DNA of 64,000 bases from NCBI RefSeq assembly GCF_015706575.1, contig NW_024037064.1:5579427-5643426 (forward strand). Direction: 5' to 3'. The notes beneath the pieces are model-generated. The model worked only from the letters and a program-made list of their open reading frames with translations, did no database searches and was not told the DNA's origin. Each line of letters starts with the position of its first letter. Position 1 is the stretch's first letter. This DNA is from Patiria miniata. Lineage: Eukaryota > Echinodermata > Asteroidea > Valvatida > Asterinidae. Both the position numbers and the translations under genes were made by a program. Of the stretch, positions 11,690 through 24,424 are shown piece after piece.

Positions 11690-14100
11690 TGAAAATAATC
11701 ACTGCATCAGCTAGATTTGATGACTAGTGATCCTAAATGTACTTAATGTCTTGGAAGCTTCATGTTAGGGCTGTCTGGTTTGAATCTGGTGAATCTTTGC
11801 TTCAGATCCTACTTCTTGTTTTTCTTTTCTATTGACCCCTGGTTTGATTCCTGTTTATTCCCAGGTGTGATCTCAGTTATCCTTGAAGGAATTGAGGAGT
11901 CTTTGCTTCAGATGCTGCTTGTTTTCTTTTCTAGTGGCCCCTGGTTCGATTCCTGTTAATTCCCAAGTGTGACCTCAGTTATCCTTGAAGGAATTGAGGT
12001 GTCTTTGGTTCAGATCCCACTGTTTGTTTTCTTTTCTATTGACCCCTGGTTCGATTCCTGTTTATTCCCAGGTGTGACCTCAGTTATCCTTGAAGGAATT
12101 GAGGAGTCTTTGGTTCAGATCCCACTGTTTGTTTTCTTTTGTATTGACCCCTGGTTCGATTCCTGTTTATTCCCAGGTGTGACCTCTGTTATCCTTGAAG
12201 GAATTGAGGTGTCTTTGGTTCAGATCCTACTGCTTGTTTTCTTTTCTATTGGCCCCTGGTTCGATTCCTGTTTATTCCCAGGTGTGACCTCAGTTATCCT
12301 TGAAGGAATTGAGGTGTCTTTGGTTCAGATCCTACTGCTTGTTTTCTTTTCTATTGACCCCTGGTTCGATTCCCGTTAATTCCCAGGTGCGACCTCAGTT
12401 ATCCTTGAAGGAATTGAGGAGTCTTTGGTTCAGATCCTACTGCTTGTTTTCTTTTCTATTGACCCCTGGTTCGATTCCTGTTAATTCCCAGGTGTGACCT
12501 CAGTTATCCTTGAAGGAATTGAGGAGTCTTTGGTTCAGATCCTACTGCTTGTTTTCTTTTCTATTGACCCCTGGTTCGATTCCTGTTTATTCCCAGGTGC
12601 GACCTCAGTTATCCTTGAAGGAATTGAGGAGTCTTTGGTTCAGATCCTACTGCTTGTTTTCTTTTCTATTGACCCCTGGTTCGATTCCCGTTAATTCCCA
12701 GGTGCGACCTCAGTTATCCTTGAAGGAATAGAGGAGTCTTTGGTTCAGATCCTACTGCTTGTTTTCTTTTCTATTGACCCCTGGTTCGATTCCTGTTAAT
12801 TCCCAGGTGCGACCTCAGTTATCCTTGAAGGAATTGAGGAGTCTTTGGTTCAGATCCTACTGCTTGTTTTCTTTTCTATTGACCCCTGGTTCGATTCCTG
12901 TTAATTCCCAGGTGCGACCTCAGTTATCCTTGAAGGAATTGAGGAGTCTTTGGTTCAGATCCTACTGCTTGTTTTCTTTTCTATTGACCCCTGGTTCGAT
13001 TCCTGTTTATTCCCAGGTGCGACCTCAGTTATCCTTGAAGGAATTGAGGTGTCTTTGGTTCAGATCCTACTGCTTGTTTTCTTTTCTATTGACCCCTGGT
13101 TCGATTCCTGTTAATTCCCAGGTGCGACCTCAGTTATCCTTGAAGGAATTGAGGAGTCTTTGGTTCAGATCCTACTGCTTGTTTTCTTTTCTATTGACCC
13201 CTGGTTCGATTCCTGTTTATTCCCAGGTGTGACCTCAGTTATCCTTGAAGGAATTGAGGAGTCTTTGGTTCAGATCCTATTGCTGGTTTTCTTTTCTATT
13301 GACCCCTGGTTCGATTCCTGTTTATTCCCAGGTGTGACTTCAGTTTTCCTTGAAGGAATTGAGGAGTCAAGTCACTGAAAGACATTTTTTTTTGGGGGGG
13401 GGGATTTTCCACTTTGATGCAACAAGTGTGAATAGTCGTAACCTTTAGAGTGGGCGGATCCCAGATCTGAGCCGTGTACAGTTCATTATCTTGTTTGTTT
13501 GCTGACATGTTGACTCTACACTTGAGTTTGTACCTTGGACCTGAGTTAGGTTAATTTTTTACTTGCATACGTGTACATGTACACGTACACCATCAGGTTG
13601 CAGACTACTTAAATAAACTGCCATAGACCCCAGTGATAGATACCCCTACTTCCAAAATTCAGGGGAAAATACTCACAAGCCTTCAAGGTGTTAAGACACA
13701 TCAAATTAAAACTGATTTTATCATCTTTCATTTTCTATTCAAATTTTGGGGGTAGGCTGATGAATTTTAGTAGAAATTTTCATCCAAAGATGATCACCCC
13801 TAATAGTAGTCCTGAAGTCCATCGCAATTTAGAAAAATTATGCATACGCTATATTGCAGAATAGAACGATTGCCATGGAGACAGGTCATGTATTTTGGCC
13901 AAATTTTGGAGCTCACTGCAAAAATACTGTTGCTTTCTTTTTAAAGGCCACCCAGCCAAAATGCAAAACGATGTCACAGAATTAACTACATCACAAGAAA
14001 GGATAACCCATGTTTACTTTTTAAAATTCATCTATGGTTTAGGCCTTAACATAGCACATGTTTTTACAGCAACCCCCCCCCCCCCAAAAAAAAAACTTTG
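11690..14100. repeat. Tandem segmental duplication, copy B
   Basis: The second copy of the segment at 9070-10690. It is longer because the 105-bp array has grown. The flanks (GGCTGTCTGGTTTGAAT on the left; GTGATAGATACCCC on the right) are readily aligned to copy A. It ends in a C-run/A-run near 14072-14095. No gene is supported. Confidence 0.7.
11795..13375. repeat. 105-bp minisatellite, about 15 units
   Basis: Units repeat every 105 bp (GACCTCAG landmarks at about 12286, 12391 and 12496). Most units carry TTGACCCCTGGTTCGATTCC, which contains an exact match to the RNA polymerase III B-box GGTTCGANTCC. Because 105 is divisible by three, long hydrophobic open frames appear, but TTTATTCCC/TTAATTCCC variants put stops in them and the frames start nowhere special. 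The array is treated as non-coding. Units are very alike, so growth was recent. Confidence 0.9.
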
Positions 14101-14281
14101 AATTCTTGTTGTTATGTTCTGACCAAATTATGAAACACAGTCTATCATTAATGGCATACATTACATTCATTTTTCTCATTAATTTTGAGGTTTTTTTATC
14201 ATTTTAATTTCATTTTGAGCAGCTCACTCATCACGTGGAGCCTTGCTTCATTGACCAACCACCTCGCCTAGTCTGGTCACC

Positions 14282-15872
14282 ATGGCAACTGAACAGCCTC
14301 AGGCCCCGCCTCCAGCAGCCATTGGTCGAGATCGTTGCTTACCAATTCCAATCAGCAATGAGCGTAGTCGAGGGCAACGCAAGACACCTGTCAGCTTTGT
14401 TGTTGTACCTGTCAGTGATCTGGGTTACCCTGTTGGTTCACCAGGGAGTAGCATCTGGGCTTACACACCAGGTAAGCTCAGTTTTCATTTACCACACACT
14501 TTCATTAGATGCATGAAAACTGACTATATCTGGAGCATCAAGATAATAGGAGTGTGAAATAGTTTCATATTTTCTTGGCTCGGTACTTAAAGATCCTATT
14601 TGAAGAACTTAGCTAAAGGATCCTTGTTATTTAAAAAATGTTATTAAAATCAACTCAGAAGGATACGATAACATTTAAGTTCAGGCCATGAAAATACAAT
14701 TTAAATAATAGACCACTGTGATTTCTAAACCCAATGGACATACAGGACATGCGGATTAGCAAAATATTAGTTGTCATCCATTCAAGAGAATATTTTCCTT
14801 ATAAATGGCAGATTTAAAACAAACTTGTTGTTTCTGCTGATTTTTTTCCCCAGGAAGCAGCGGTGACTGGATCCCAAGTAGCAACTTAGAGGACATCCCA
14901 GGCACAGCAGCTAACAGGATGCCTAACTTCCCCCATCAAGACACTGTCAAGAGAGGATGGCTTCCAAATGAACAAGTAAGCATCTCACCCCTCCACCACC
15001 CCCACTACACTCAATCAGCATGAGTTCAGGACTTGAAAACAGTTTACAACAACACAAGGCAATTCAAGTTGGTTCCAGAGTACACACAGTCCTATTCAAT
15101 TGATTTAGCCCATTCATCGGTGTTACAGGGTAATCCTATACAACAGCACTGCCCAGCTCACAAGTGACAGTGAGTCGATCCGTGAGGTACAAAGAGGACT
15201 GTAAGCTGGCCCTCTGGGACCAGCACAAACTGAACAGCGATCATTAAGAAAATCAAATAGAGAAATCAAAACCTCATCAAGATGCACCTTGTGTATCTCA
15301 AGACATTACTGAAATGTCATCATGCTTGCGAGCTCTAACTTTATTGCCCTGGTTATTTCCTACAGACACCTGTCAGCCGGTTTGGTGAGCAACATGAGCC
15401 AATGTCTGGCATGCATCATAACATGGCCATGGGAGATGGGGGAGGGGTGACAGCTCATGGAATGGCAGGAACGGTCTGGAACCCTGTAGCCACCATGCAA
15501 CTTCATGGCACCAATCTAAAGGTGGGTCCTGTCTCAAAGCTTAAGTCCGTGTGAGTATTATCAGGCTATATATGTGAGGCATTCTGGCAAAATGAGATGG
15601 AACTGGGCACAGGCCGTAGTGGAGGGAAAATGTAACAAAATGATACGGGGTGATTTTTGTTTTGCGACTTTCAGATTTATAGATATTCTTATACGTAAGT
15701 AAAACATGTAGTCTAAAAATCATGGAATACAAGAGTTTATAAGGAAAGATAATTGGCATCTTACAAAACGAATACAAAACTCAAAACTTTACAGGCCTTT
15801 TTAAATACCACTTTTTTTATTTTGCAGGGAGGGGCCCTAAAAAAGTTTGTTGACACGAACTACACGTTCTAA
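14282..15872 (+). CDS. Four-exon gene, unrecognised 170-aa protein
   Basis: Exons 14282-14471, 14854-14975, 15366-15521 and 15828-15872 have GT/AG borders and join in phase. The ATG has a strong CACCATGG context with an in-frame TGA upstream; the last exon ends with TAA. An acceptor before 14222 suggests an additional 5' UTR exon. The predicted 170 residues are hydrophilic and rich in Pro, Gly, Ser, Asn and Met, with no signal peptide, membrane segment or catalytic motif. It begins MATEQPQAPPPAAIG and ends GGALKKFVDTNYTF; an internal stretch reads KRGWLPNEQ. It looks largely disordered. No family was recognised, so no function is given. It lies on the opposite strand to TRIM and diverges from it. 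Confidence 0.72.
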
Positions 15873-16679
15873 AATGAAATTGGCAAAACAGCATTGCATG
15901 TAGTTGGGATCAACGACCCTCAATCACCCAACAAAATAATCCTCATTTGTTTACTTTTAATGTTTTTTAATTTAAATTTGATAAATTTATTAAATTTGCA
16001 ATTTTGTCTTCTATTTTCCCGGGTGTTGGGAGCATCACAGAGCCAGTCAGTCATGTGACATGAGGACACCTCTCTGTCCATTCCTATAGAGGGCGCTGTT
16101 CGTCACAGCCGCAGCATCCACAAGCGATAGTTAAGTTAATTAATTTTTCTTCAATGGCCAGTAGCCATAGAGGGTGCCATAATGCTATCTGGTTTGTTCA
16201 CAGACATATAAACACATAGACCACCAGTCGTGCGTGTGAAACCGTGATTTAATAATTGGGCAAAATGTTTGTTGACAGCGCGCATAACTGCGATGCCACT
16301 CAATGTGCCAATGCGCTTAGTACAGTACATACATTTAAATACAGTTCATAAATTATTTTGGTAAAGGCTGTATTACTCAAAAGTTGTATGAAAATATTGG
16401 ATACCGTATTGTTTTTAATCTCGGATATCGTATTTTGTTCACAAGGGATTTGTTAACAATCAAAAACTAACTTCACAGGTTTTTTTTACATGTTTGATTG
16501 GAATTCTTCAACCGTGTGTAAAATCCCTATTCATAGAGGTGAATTTCCCAATAGTTTTGATTTTAGTCGGGCGCTAGGCAAATCACAAAATGCTCATGTA
16601 GTTTTGAATAGGACCTGGCGGTCTATGCATTTATATGTCTGTGGGTTTGTTGCCTTACCTACCAAAAAATTTAATGTCA
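15873..16679. other. Non-coding, no feature recognised
   Basis: AT-rich sequence after the 170-aa gene. It contains TATAGAGGGCGCTG near 16084 and a related AGAGGGTGCC near 16168, but no supported exon or complete element. Confidence 0.5.
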
Positions 16680-17047
16680 GGCCAAAAAAAATAATAGTCG
16701 GTCTCTGGTCAGTGCACGCGTCGATTTTAATAATGCGCTTCAATCTTCTTCTTTTTTCAAAATGTTCCGCGAATGCTCCAACAGCGCCCTCTATTGGCGC
16801 ACCTCAATATTTTTTTACCAAAGAGCACCAAGGAATTGGAAATTGCACCAAGGCAAATGATCGAGGGCACCAAGGCAAATTATGGAGGACACCAATGTAC
16901 ATGAGTACACCAAAAAAAAGCAAAATCGTAACCCACCTTGTCTGTACAATCAAAGCTTGAAAAAAAAGCAAAAAAAAAAAGACGCGTCGCCGCATCAATT
17001 CCGGAACTATGGTCTGACCAGAGACTAAGTGGTTTTTTTGGGGGGCC
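16680..17047. mobile_element. PIF/Harbinger-like MITE, diverged copy D
   Basis: It starts GGCCAAAAAAAATAATAG and ends with CCAGAGACT, a T/G run and GGCC, the same termini as the copies at 55.0, 57.9 and 61.4 kb. Flanking triplets are TCA and TTA, an imperfect TWA-type duplication. The inside differs: it has a CAGCGCCCTCTATTGGCG block and about five short degenerate CACCAAGG-based repeats (about 16825-16910). There is no transposase. Confidence 0.6.
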
Positions 17048-18180
17048 TTACCAGTACTGTAAAACAATTGAAAACCTTTGCTTTTTAGTTGGCTTAATTT
17101 TTCGTATGTAAAAAGATGATAGGCTACTAATGTTGAAAATTTGAAGTTACTTTAAACCAATCTTGGAAACTGCTAGTTAAAAATATGTTTTGTTGACATG
17201 TATACATTACAACATTAAAGGTCAGTGAACCTGGGTGACCTTTGACCTCTGTTGTCTCAATAGTAGTTTATCAGTTAAAATGTCCATTCCATAGAGCTGT
17301 AGTAAAATATGAGGGCATTTACTCCTCATTGCCTTGCACACTTCAAAGTTGTCTGAGCTCAACACAGTGCTTGAAGAATGTACATATAGCAAGATCAATG
17401 TGCAAGTCACGTCACCAATATGACATCAATTCTTTTGAGTTTATATGCACTTAATGTGTTGCCAAAATATAACAGATATATGGCTGAGCAGCCACGTGAT
17501 CTACAGTGAACAAAATGCAAAAATCTATGCAGCGCACTAGTGTGAAAGCACAGACTTAAATGAAAGTTGTAATAACAGCTTTGAAATGTATAAACATACA
17601 ACATTTAAGCTAATGTCTGATGACTTAAGCACAAACATGGATGCATGCGCCCAGCAAGCTTCATCCTATTCATATATGAATTACCTCTCTAATAATTTAC
17701 TTTAGCTCTATGGCCTGATTAAGTGCACATGTGCAGATACAAATCTAGAATAACAGGGAGTGTGTAACAATTCTCATAGTTTTTTCTTGCAACAATAAAA
17801 CAAAACACAATGGAGTGTTTTCAGTGGAAAAAGTACAATCAGAATGCAAGTCAATTGAAATTTTGTTTGTTGGTTGGTTGTGATGACGAGGCCGGGATTC
17901 TCCTATAGATCTCTCTCATAGGACGCCATCTTTGTAGGAAAATTACAACTGCGTGTGTAACGCCCTGTGCGCGTAGTGTGCAAAATGTTCTAAACATGGG
18001 CTCCTGGTGCTTGGAATGTCTCCAAAATACAGCGCAGCCGATGCGCGTCACGAAAATTTGAAATTTTGACGTCCTAAACAGCCCAAATTTGAAGAGGAAT
18101 TGTCAAATTTAATATTGTAGAGTGTGTAAATTCAGCAGGAAAACAAGTACAATGCGAATTAAATCAACCATTAAAGCAAA
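17048..18180. other. Non-coding, no gene recognised
   Basis: AT-rich sequence. A perfect DR1 (TGACCTTTGACCT) is at about 17239. No exon with both splice borders and an open frame was supported. Confidence 0.5.
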
Positions 18181-18181
18181 G

Positions 18182-18530
18182 TAAAAAAAAAAAGTTTCTC
18201 GTCCCCGCCTGCTTCCTTTTTTGGAGGCCGTCTGGATTTTTTTATTATTTTTTATTTTTGAAAAATGCAGTTACAAAAACACTGAAAAAGTCCACAAATT
18301 CATCGGAAAAAAATTGTAGACCAATGCAAGTCTAAATGAAACTGTAAACATGTTCAGTTCTCTTGTCTAACTTATCTTTCATTTTAAAAGTGTCTTTAAA
18401 CAGTGGAAACACCAACAGTTGCAGGAAATTTTTAAATGGCCGCCATCTTGAAAAAAAAAAAAAAAAAAGCCCCGCTTCCTCTTTTTTTCAAAAACCCGGA
18501 CGAGAATCATGTGTTTTTTTTACTCGACCT
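18182..18530. mobile_element. Possible MITE with TTCTCGTCC inverted ends
   Basis: The left end reads GTTTCTCGTCCCCG and the right end, reversed, ATTCTCGTCCGGG, each next to poly-A or poly-T and a GGAAGC-type block. The arms are too diverged to set a target duplication. A non-autonomous DNA element is the best reading, but weak. Confidence 0.35.
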
Positions 18531-18540
18531 AATGAAACAA

Positions 18541-18717
18541 AACATACTCGTTGTCTGGAGGATATCATGAGAAATACCCATTGTATTAAAGTGAAATTTC
18601 CTCCGTTATAAACTGATCATGACGTTTTTACATACTCGTTGTCTGGAGGATATCATGAGAAATACCCATTGTATTAAAGTGAAATTTCCTCCGTTATAAA
18701 CTGATCATGACGTTTTT
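18541..18717. repeat. Exact-looking 88-bp tandem duplication
   Basis: CATACTCGTTGTCTGGAGG starts both units (about 18543 and 18631). The two are nearly identical through GATCATGACGTTTTT. This is a recent two-copy duplication in non-coding DNA. Confidence 0.85.
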
Positions 18718-18719
18718 GT

Positions 18720-20095
18720 GAAGCCTGAAAATTTTTTACAGGAATATCAAACAATACAGTTAATGTAACTAGAACAAGTTGTTTCTAGCGAGAAAATGGC
18801 AATGCAAAATAATGCAAAAAAAAGTCCCAAAAAACCCCACACACTGGTTTTTGAGACGATGTCTATTTAATTTCAACACCAAATTAATTCAATTAATATA
18901 ACAAAAACAACGAAGTGTGTTCTGCGTGAAAATTTAAATCGGAATGAAAAATATTCGTAATACGCAACAAGAACAACACATTTGTGTGGACGACAATTCT
19001 GGAAATATATGCTGAGCTTAATAAAAATGTGTCCATCGATTGTTCATAAAGTAAAGTCTTCAATTAAGAACTCCATAAAATTTCAAGAGGAATCGCGTAA
19101 CAAAAAACGATTAAACATTTAGAAAAATACTAATGTAAAATATAATCAAAGCTGTATAAACTTTGCATTATACTGTTGCACTGAGAAACAAATCTAAGAT
19201 TTGCAAACATTCAGGCATACCTCTAAAAATTAAGTGTAAAAATTACTCCTGTTTAAAAATCCTGAAATTTTCACCGGCACCAGACTATCATGTGACCTCT
19301 GGACACCTTGACAGGAGAGGGCGATAAGCCATATAAAATCATTGAAGCATGAAAACCCATGCTGACGGCACTCTACATGGTCAAGTGAGGAAGGCCCTTC
19401 AACCAGGTTGTATCGAGACCCTCAGGCTAAGAAGTCTACATCCACCTCACACACCACTGGTAACCAGCATTCCAGCAGTCTTATGTGGTCTCTAGCAGGC
19501 TTCAACAAGTGTAGCAATCTCCAAAAAAGGAAAAGGCTAACTACCAGTCTGACTGATGATTGGCTGCGAAGACAGATCTGAACTTACAGGACAGTGCAGG
19601 GCTTCAAAAAAGAAGTCTGAAAATTCAGTCAAAAATTTCGTCCAACTAATATGAGGAAATTATGTTCCCAAATCTAAGTCCAGCCAAATAAACTCCAAAG
19701 TCCAAAAATCCCCAAGACCCTTCCCAGTCCTATCAACTTTCAGACCTATCAGTCAGGAAGCCCTTCAACTAATATTCCAGTTCCCTCTCAACCACCAACC
19801 AGTCAGCCCAAAGTCCCAAAGCCTACCCTCCAGCTCCAAACCCCTTCAGCTCCCAACTTCTCAACCTCCCAGCCTCAGACCCTCAGATCTGAAAAAAATT
19901 TTAAGGGGTACCCCTTGATTTCTGAAATTCTGGCCAAAGCTGAAAAATTTTCTAAGTCCAACAACCTAAGGGTTTTAATTACAATAACCGGAGATTTTTT
20001 CAAGAAAGTGCCATGGCAGAGCGGAAAAGAAGAGAGCTGGCATGCACAAGGTACGCGGTTCAACTCTGCTCCATGCTACTATTTTATATATTTTT
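18720..20095. other. Non-coding; C-rich stretch at 19.4-19.9 kb
   Basis: No gene. The second half is strongly cytosine-rich, with many CCAGTC, CCCTTCA and CCTCAGACC words and no periodicity that could be fixed. It leads into the tRNA-derived SINE at 20.1 kb and may be part of the same insertion. Confidence 0.4.
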
Positions 20096-20216
20096 AAAAT
20101 TTTATCACTGCTGTGAGGAAAAATTCTCCTCCCGGGTCCCCGGCTGGGTTTTGAACCGGGGACCCAGCGCCTGGCGGTCAGCGAGCTAGACCACCAGGCC
20201 ACTGGCCTCTTCGAAA
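20096..20216 (-). repeat. tRNA-derived SINE
   Basis: On the minus strand an A box (TGGCCTGGTGGTC, 20201-20189) and a B box (GGTTCAAAACCC, 20157-20146) are spaced as in a tRNA. A T-rich tail follows. Stems beyond that are poor, so this is a SINE head rather than a working tRNA. Confidence 0.65.
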
Positions 20217-22774
20217 ATGTGTTCTCGGAACTAATATTTAAAGGTTAGATTGCGCAATATAAAAAAAAGAAAAAAAAATGGCCGCCTGGGCTCATTTGAA
20301 TAATTGAAGAAAGCAGAAAACTGAATATTGAGAAGGAAACCTCAACAGATCCAAAATTCTGGTTCTCAATTTAGACATTTATTCCATATTATTTCTTTTG
20401 TTGCTCTTTATTTACACTTTTTACAAACCTATTTCACACTTTCTTTTAAAGTTAATATTACAGTTTTTAAACTTCACATACATGTATTTAACAAGAAACA
20501 CAATTCTGTTTAATAAATGTAGACGTTAATTTACTTCCCTTTACAAGATTCTAAATTTGTCAATGCTCAATATTTTAAAAGCAAGTCCTACGTTAAATTT
20601 GTTCACTCATTTTATTCTTGGGGGGGGGGGGGCACAAAGTTGTTTTTAACTATAAAAGGCCAACTTTTGTTTGAATGTGGAAATGGAGGTTTTTAAATTT
20701 GGTAATCTCGATTTTACTTAAAATTGTCAGTGAATTTTGCTTCAAATCTTATACAACTATTTTTTTCAAATTCTGAAATGTTTTAACCACTTAAAAAAGA
20801 AAAACAATACCAGTTCCAATACAGTAACGCCTTATTTCAGGAATAATTGCTTGTATAACTGAATTTAAATAAGTTAAACATTGATTTACAAACATGTTAC
20901 AGATAATATATGCATACTGCCCTCTATAGACCAAATATTTTAACTGTGTCTATCTGGCTAGATTTTTATGCCAAATCATTTTAGAATGCTCAAATTATTT
21001 CAAAAACACTCTCCATTTCCCTTTTCTTTCCATACATTTAAGGACAACTCAAAAAGGAAATATTTATGGATTTTGTATCCTTAAAACATGGATTTTTCCT
21101 CCCAGAACTTTTTTCTATTAGGAATGTAGTTTAAAAATGTCACTTTACAAAAAGACAGTTTTAATTGTATATTGCAAAGAAGTTACTAATGTTTAACTTT
21201 GTTTGATAACATCATTTACATCACACAAATTTGGCTTGATTTCATTCATGTCAACCATATCTTACACCTTGTAACAAAGCATTCCTATGCATCATGTTTA
21301 AACCAATTGTTAGTGTGGATCATACACTTTGAGTTTTAAATAATCACAATTTAAAAATTGTATTTATATTCCTTTTATTTATATAAATAGTTTGATTGTA
21401 AAGTGCAGGGAGCACTTTTTAAATGGATTCGGGGCTATAGAAATTTCCATTATAATTTTATTATTATTATTATACATTAATTCATTCATGAAACAGTCAT
21501 TAGCAATTCATGGGCAATAGAGGGCGCTCCTCATTGAGACTAATTTTTACCACAACTAGGGTGCACAACTATGTACAACACTTTTTAACTTTCTCTCATT
21601 GATATACAAACAAAAATCTCAATTTTAAATTTAAACAAATGATAACTACACAAATGAACAAAAATACAATAATGCCAAGTAACTAATTGGGCAAAATCAG
21701 AAAATCTACAGTTTTAGCAAGTATATGGGCAATTCCATGGCGACAGACATTAGAGTGTTTCGGCAGGTTTCAAATTCGCATCAGTATCACGATTTTACGC
21801 GTGACGCCATCACTTCAATTCTTCTCACATGCGAATAAGTGACATAGGTTTTTTAATTCAAATTTTTCTCTTAAAGAAAAATGATAACCTCCTCTCATTC
21901 TTAATTTTATGATGTACAAGACATATGTCGGTTTGCAATTAGAAGTTAGAGTGAACTTTTAAAGGTATACAGTGAATTTGGAGCATTTTTGTGACAAGAA
22001 ATTATAACGCAATTTTCTCAATAGGTATACGCAGAGACGCCATGCCAAAAACTGCAATTTGAACACGTCATTATGTTTGTGTACACTAATCAGCCGTATC
22101 ATATAAATTCCAATACGCATCTTTTTTTTTCGGGATGAAGTGTCTTTACATTTTCCAACCTGTAGACGCATTGATCTTTTACGTCCTTCGCTTACAGAAC
22201 TCTTTCTTTATTGTGACTGGCATTACATAAAAAAGAACACAGGAAACAAATGATAGAGCAAATTTGAAATTTCTCTTCATGTTAAAGGCCAATGGATGTC
22301 ATATTTTATTTTTCATATAATTTATAGCCTGTATAACACTTTATACATGAACAAAGATGTAAAATGAAAGTTTTTATAATCATGATAATTGAGAAATGAG
22401 ACACTGTGTATTGAAAAGTTTCTGTTCAGGTCAAGTTTTATTTTCTTCATAATTTCCAACAGTGACTGTATTCGAGACCAAAAATAATTTTTCAATATCC
22501 AAACTCAAAGAATTTTAGAATTTATCAAAAACAAAAACATAATAAAAAAACCTACATGTATATACCATCAACACCAAAAAGTAACTGATCATAAAGCTAA
22601 TTAAGTAAGAAATTTTGCAAAGCGACCGTAATAATATTACAGTTGTCTCCAATAAAACCTGGGTAAATAGACTTGCATCATATTTTCTGTGTTACTACAA
22701 ATTTTGAGGTCTCAACATGTTTAACAAATTCCATGCTCAATTTTAACTACTTGTTCTCCTAGTTTTATTCCTGC
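20217..22774. other. Long AT-rich non-coding stretch
   Basis: Over 2.5 kb without a supportable exon. It includes a poly-G run near 20621 and an ATAGAGGGCGCTCC motif near 21520. It is consistent with an intergenic region or a long intron. Confidence 0.5.
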
Positions 22775-22930
22775 TCACTTTATGAAACTCCTCATGTTCT
22801 GATCTTTTCTGTCTATTCCTCTTTCATTTGTTCCTCTTGTGGCCTTCATACAATCCTTTTCTTCCAAGTTTTGTTTCTGCTGTGTCTTTCTCTCTGCTGC
22901 TGTAAGTTGCAACTTGGCTGCACATCTTTC
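22775..22930 (-). CDS. Candidate terminal exon, charged coiled-coil tail
   Basis: After a good acceptor (TATATTTTCAG) 156 nt stay open and end in TGA. The product, starting ERCAAKLQLTAAERKTQQKQ, is highly charged and helix-prone. A second phase is also open for about 36 codons, so the frame is not certain. Possible upstream exons lie at 23.8 and 24.1 kb. The family is not recognised. Confidence 0.35.
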   Translation of the reverse strand, partial: ERCAAKLQLTAAERKTQQKQNLEEKDCMKATRGTNERGIDRKDQNMRSFIK

Positions 22931-24046
22931 CTGAAAATATAAAATATTCAACAGAATTAATCATAATTTGTACATGTTTACATTAACACAATTTTACTTG
23001 CTACTTTTCTAGCAATACCAAAGTTATCCAATGTACCAACAACAAAACAAAAGAAATAAGCTAGCCAATGTTAAGTAATAAATAGGGGATTATGAAAATC
23101 AAACTATTTGGTGCCAAACAATAATTCAGTTCTCACAGGGAAGACTTCCCCCACCCCACCCCATCAAAATGGACAATGATAGACTACTTGTGCCAAAAAG
23201 CAAAACAAACATATTTTTCATTTTATCAAAGGGTTACAGATGTCCAAATTAAATTTTAAAAAGACTTGTTTTGTGAAAATATATAAGTTGCTCAGACAGT
23301 GGCTTGGCACTCAGTTGCATTTTGGTTGAAAGAGTTTACTACTTGTATGTGTATGGACTTAAATAACATGTGTACTTGCATTTTCCTCAACTACGGACTG
23401 TGCAATAATGTGACTGGCATTACGTTACGCTAAGAGATTGTGACTGCATGACATTACATGTGGCGGACATTACAATATTTCATGGCTGGCCTAAGCATTA
23501 AAACTAAAATGTAAACAAAATTCTATATTTAAATATACTTCTCAAAAACTCAAGCTAAGAAACTTTTAACAGAATAATTCATTGGTAAAAAAATGTAGGT
23601 ATTTACAAAAAAACCAAATCTATTTTGGTGACTTACAAATAATTAAATTTGTACATCATTTTACAAGCAAAATCTGACTAAAATTAAAAACTACAAATAA
23701 TATCCAAACACCCTTAAAATGGTAACACAACAAATTGAGAGAAAATATTACTGAATAGATAGCAAAAGACTAATTCAAAATTCCTTACCAGTGCATCCAT
23801 AAGTCATCATGACGTCATTGCAGACTTTGATGTGATGGTGTACCGTAACTCACAAAATAGTGCGCGCATGGGACAAAACTATTTCAGTTTTAAAAACGCC
23901 AAGCTATATTGTGTCACTTCAGCAAATCAAACTTGGAACAAACCGTACAATAACTGTTTGGTCTTGTGTCTCCACCAGCATGGAATTGCCCATATAACCT
24001 TTTTTTCTCATTTAACAGCCTAGTACATTCTAAATAGGCCCAAGGC

Positions 24047-24151
24047 ACCTTGGATGTAGTTTCTCTGATGTTTGATGTCATCACAAAGTGGTGCAGTTTC
24101 AGGGCATTCCAGCATCAAGAGCAACGTCTTCTTGGTAAGAGCAGGAAAACC
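24047..24151 (-). CDS. Candidate internal exon with a paralogue at 28.0 kb
   Basis: The acceptor CTTGAATTTCAG precedes an open frame reading FPALTKKTLLLMLECPETAP and then LCDDIKHQRNYIQ, ending near a weak donor (CAAG|GTGCC). A diverged copy occurs at 27.97-28.07 kb on the same strand, with LLLMLKCTDTALLCDITHH and an equivalent acceptor. Preservation of the Leu-rich core in two copies argues for a real exon or an exon-bearing repeat. No family was identified. Confidence 0.35.
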
Positions 24152-24424
24152 TGAAATTCAAGTTAAAATCAAAAATTAAAAAGGAAAATTGAATATAAAT
24201 AGCATACTTGTATGCATGCAGTTTATGATTACTTTTTTGCAGGCTTTTGTAGCTTTTGAGGCTCCACTAATTTGGGAGAACAACTATATGTAAGGAGGAG
24301 TTTTCAAGATAGAATTTAGAATTTTAGCTTCCTTTGCGTACACAACAAAATGTTAGTATGAATTTATCATCAACCCATAATTCACATAAACATTGTTGCA
24401 AAAGCAAGTACTCAAGTATATGAT

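Noticed and set aside
11762-13378. Hydrophobic repeat protein encoded by the 105-bp array
   Set aside because: Open frames exist only because 105 is a multiple of three; TTAATTCCC variants stop them and no start or splice context is seen.
20096-20216. Functional tRNA gene
   Set aside because: Box elements are present but the acceptor and anticodon arms do not pair well.
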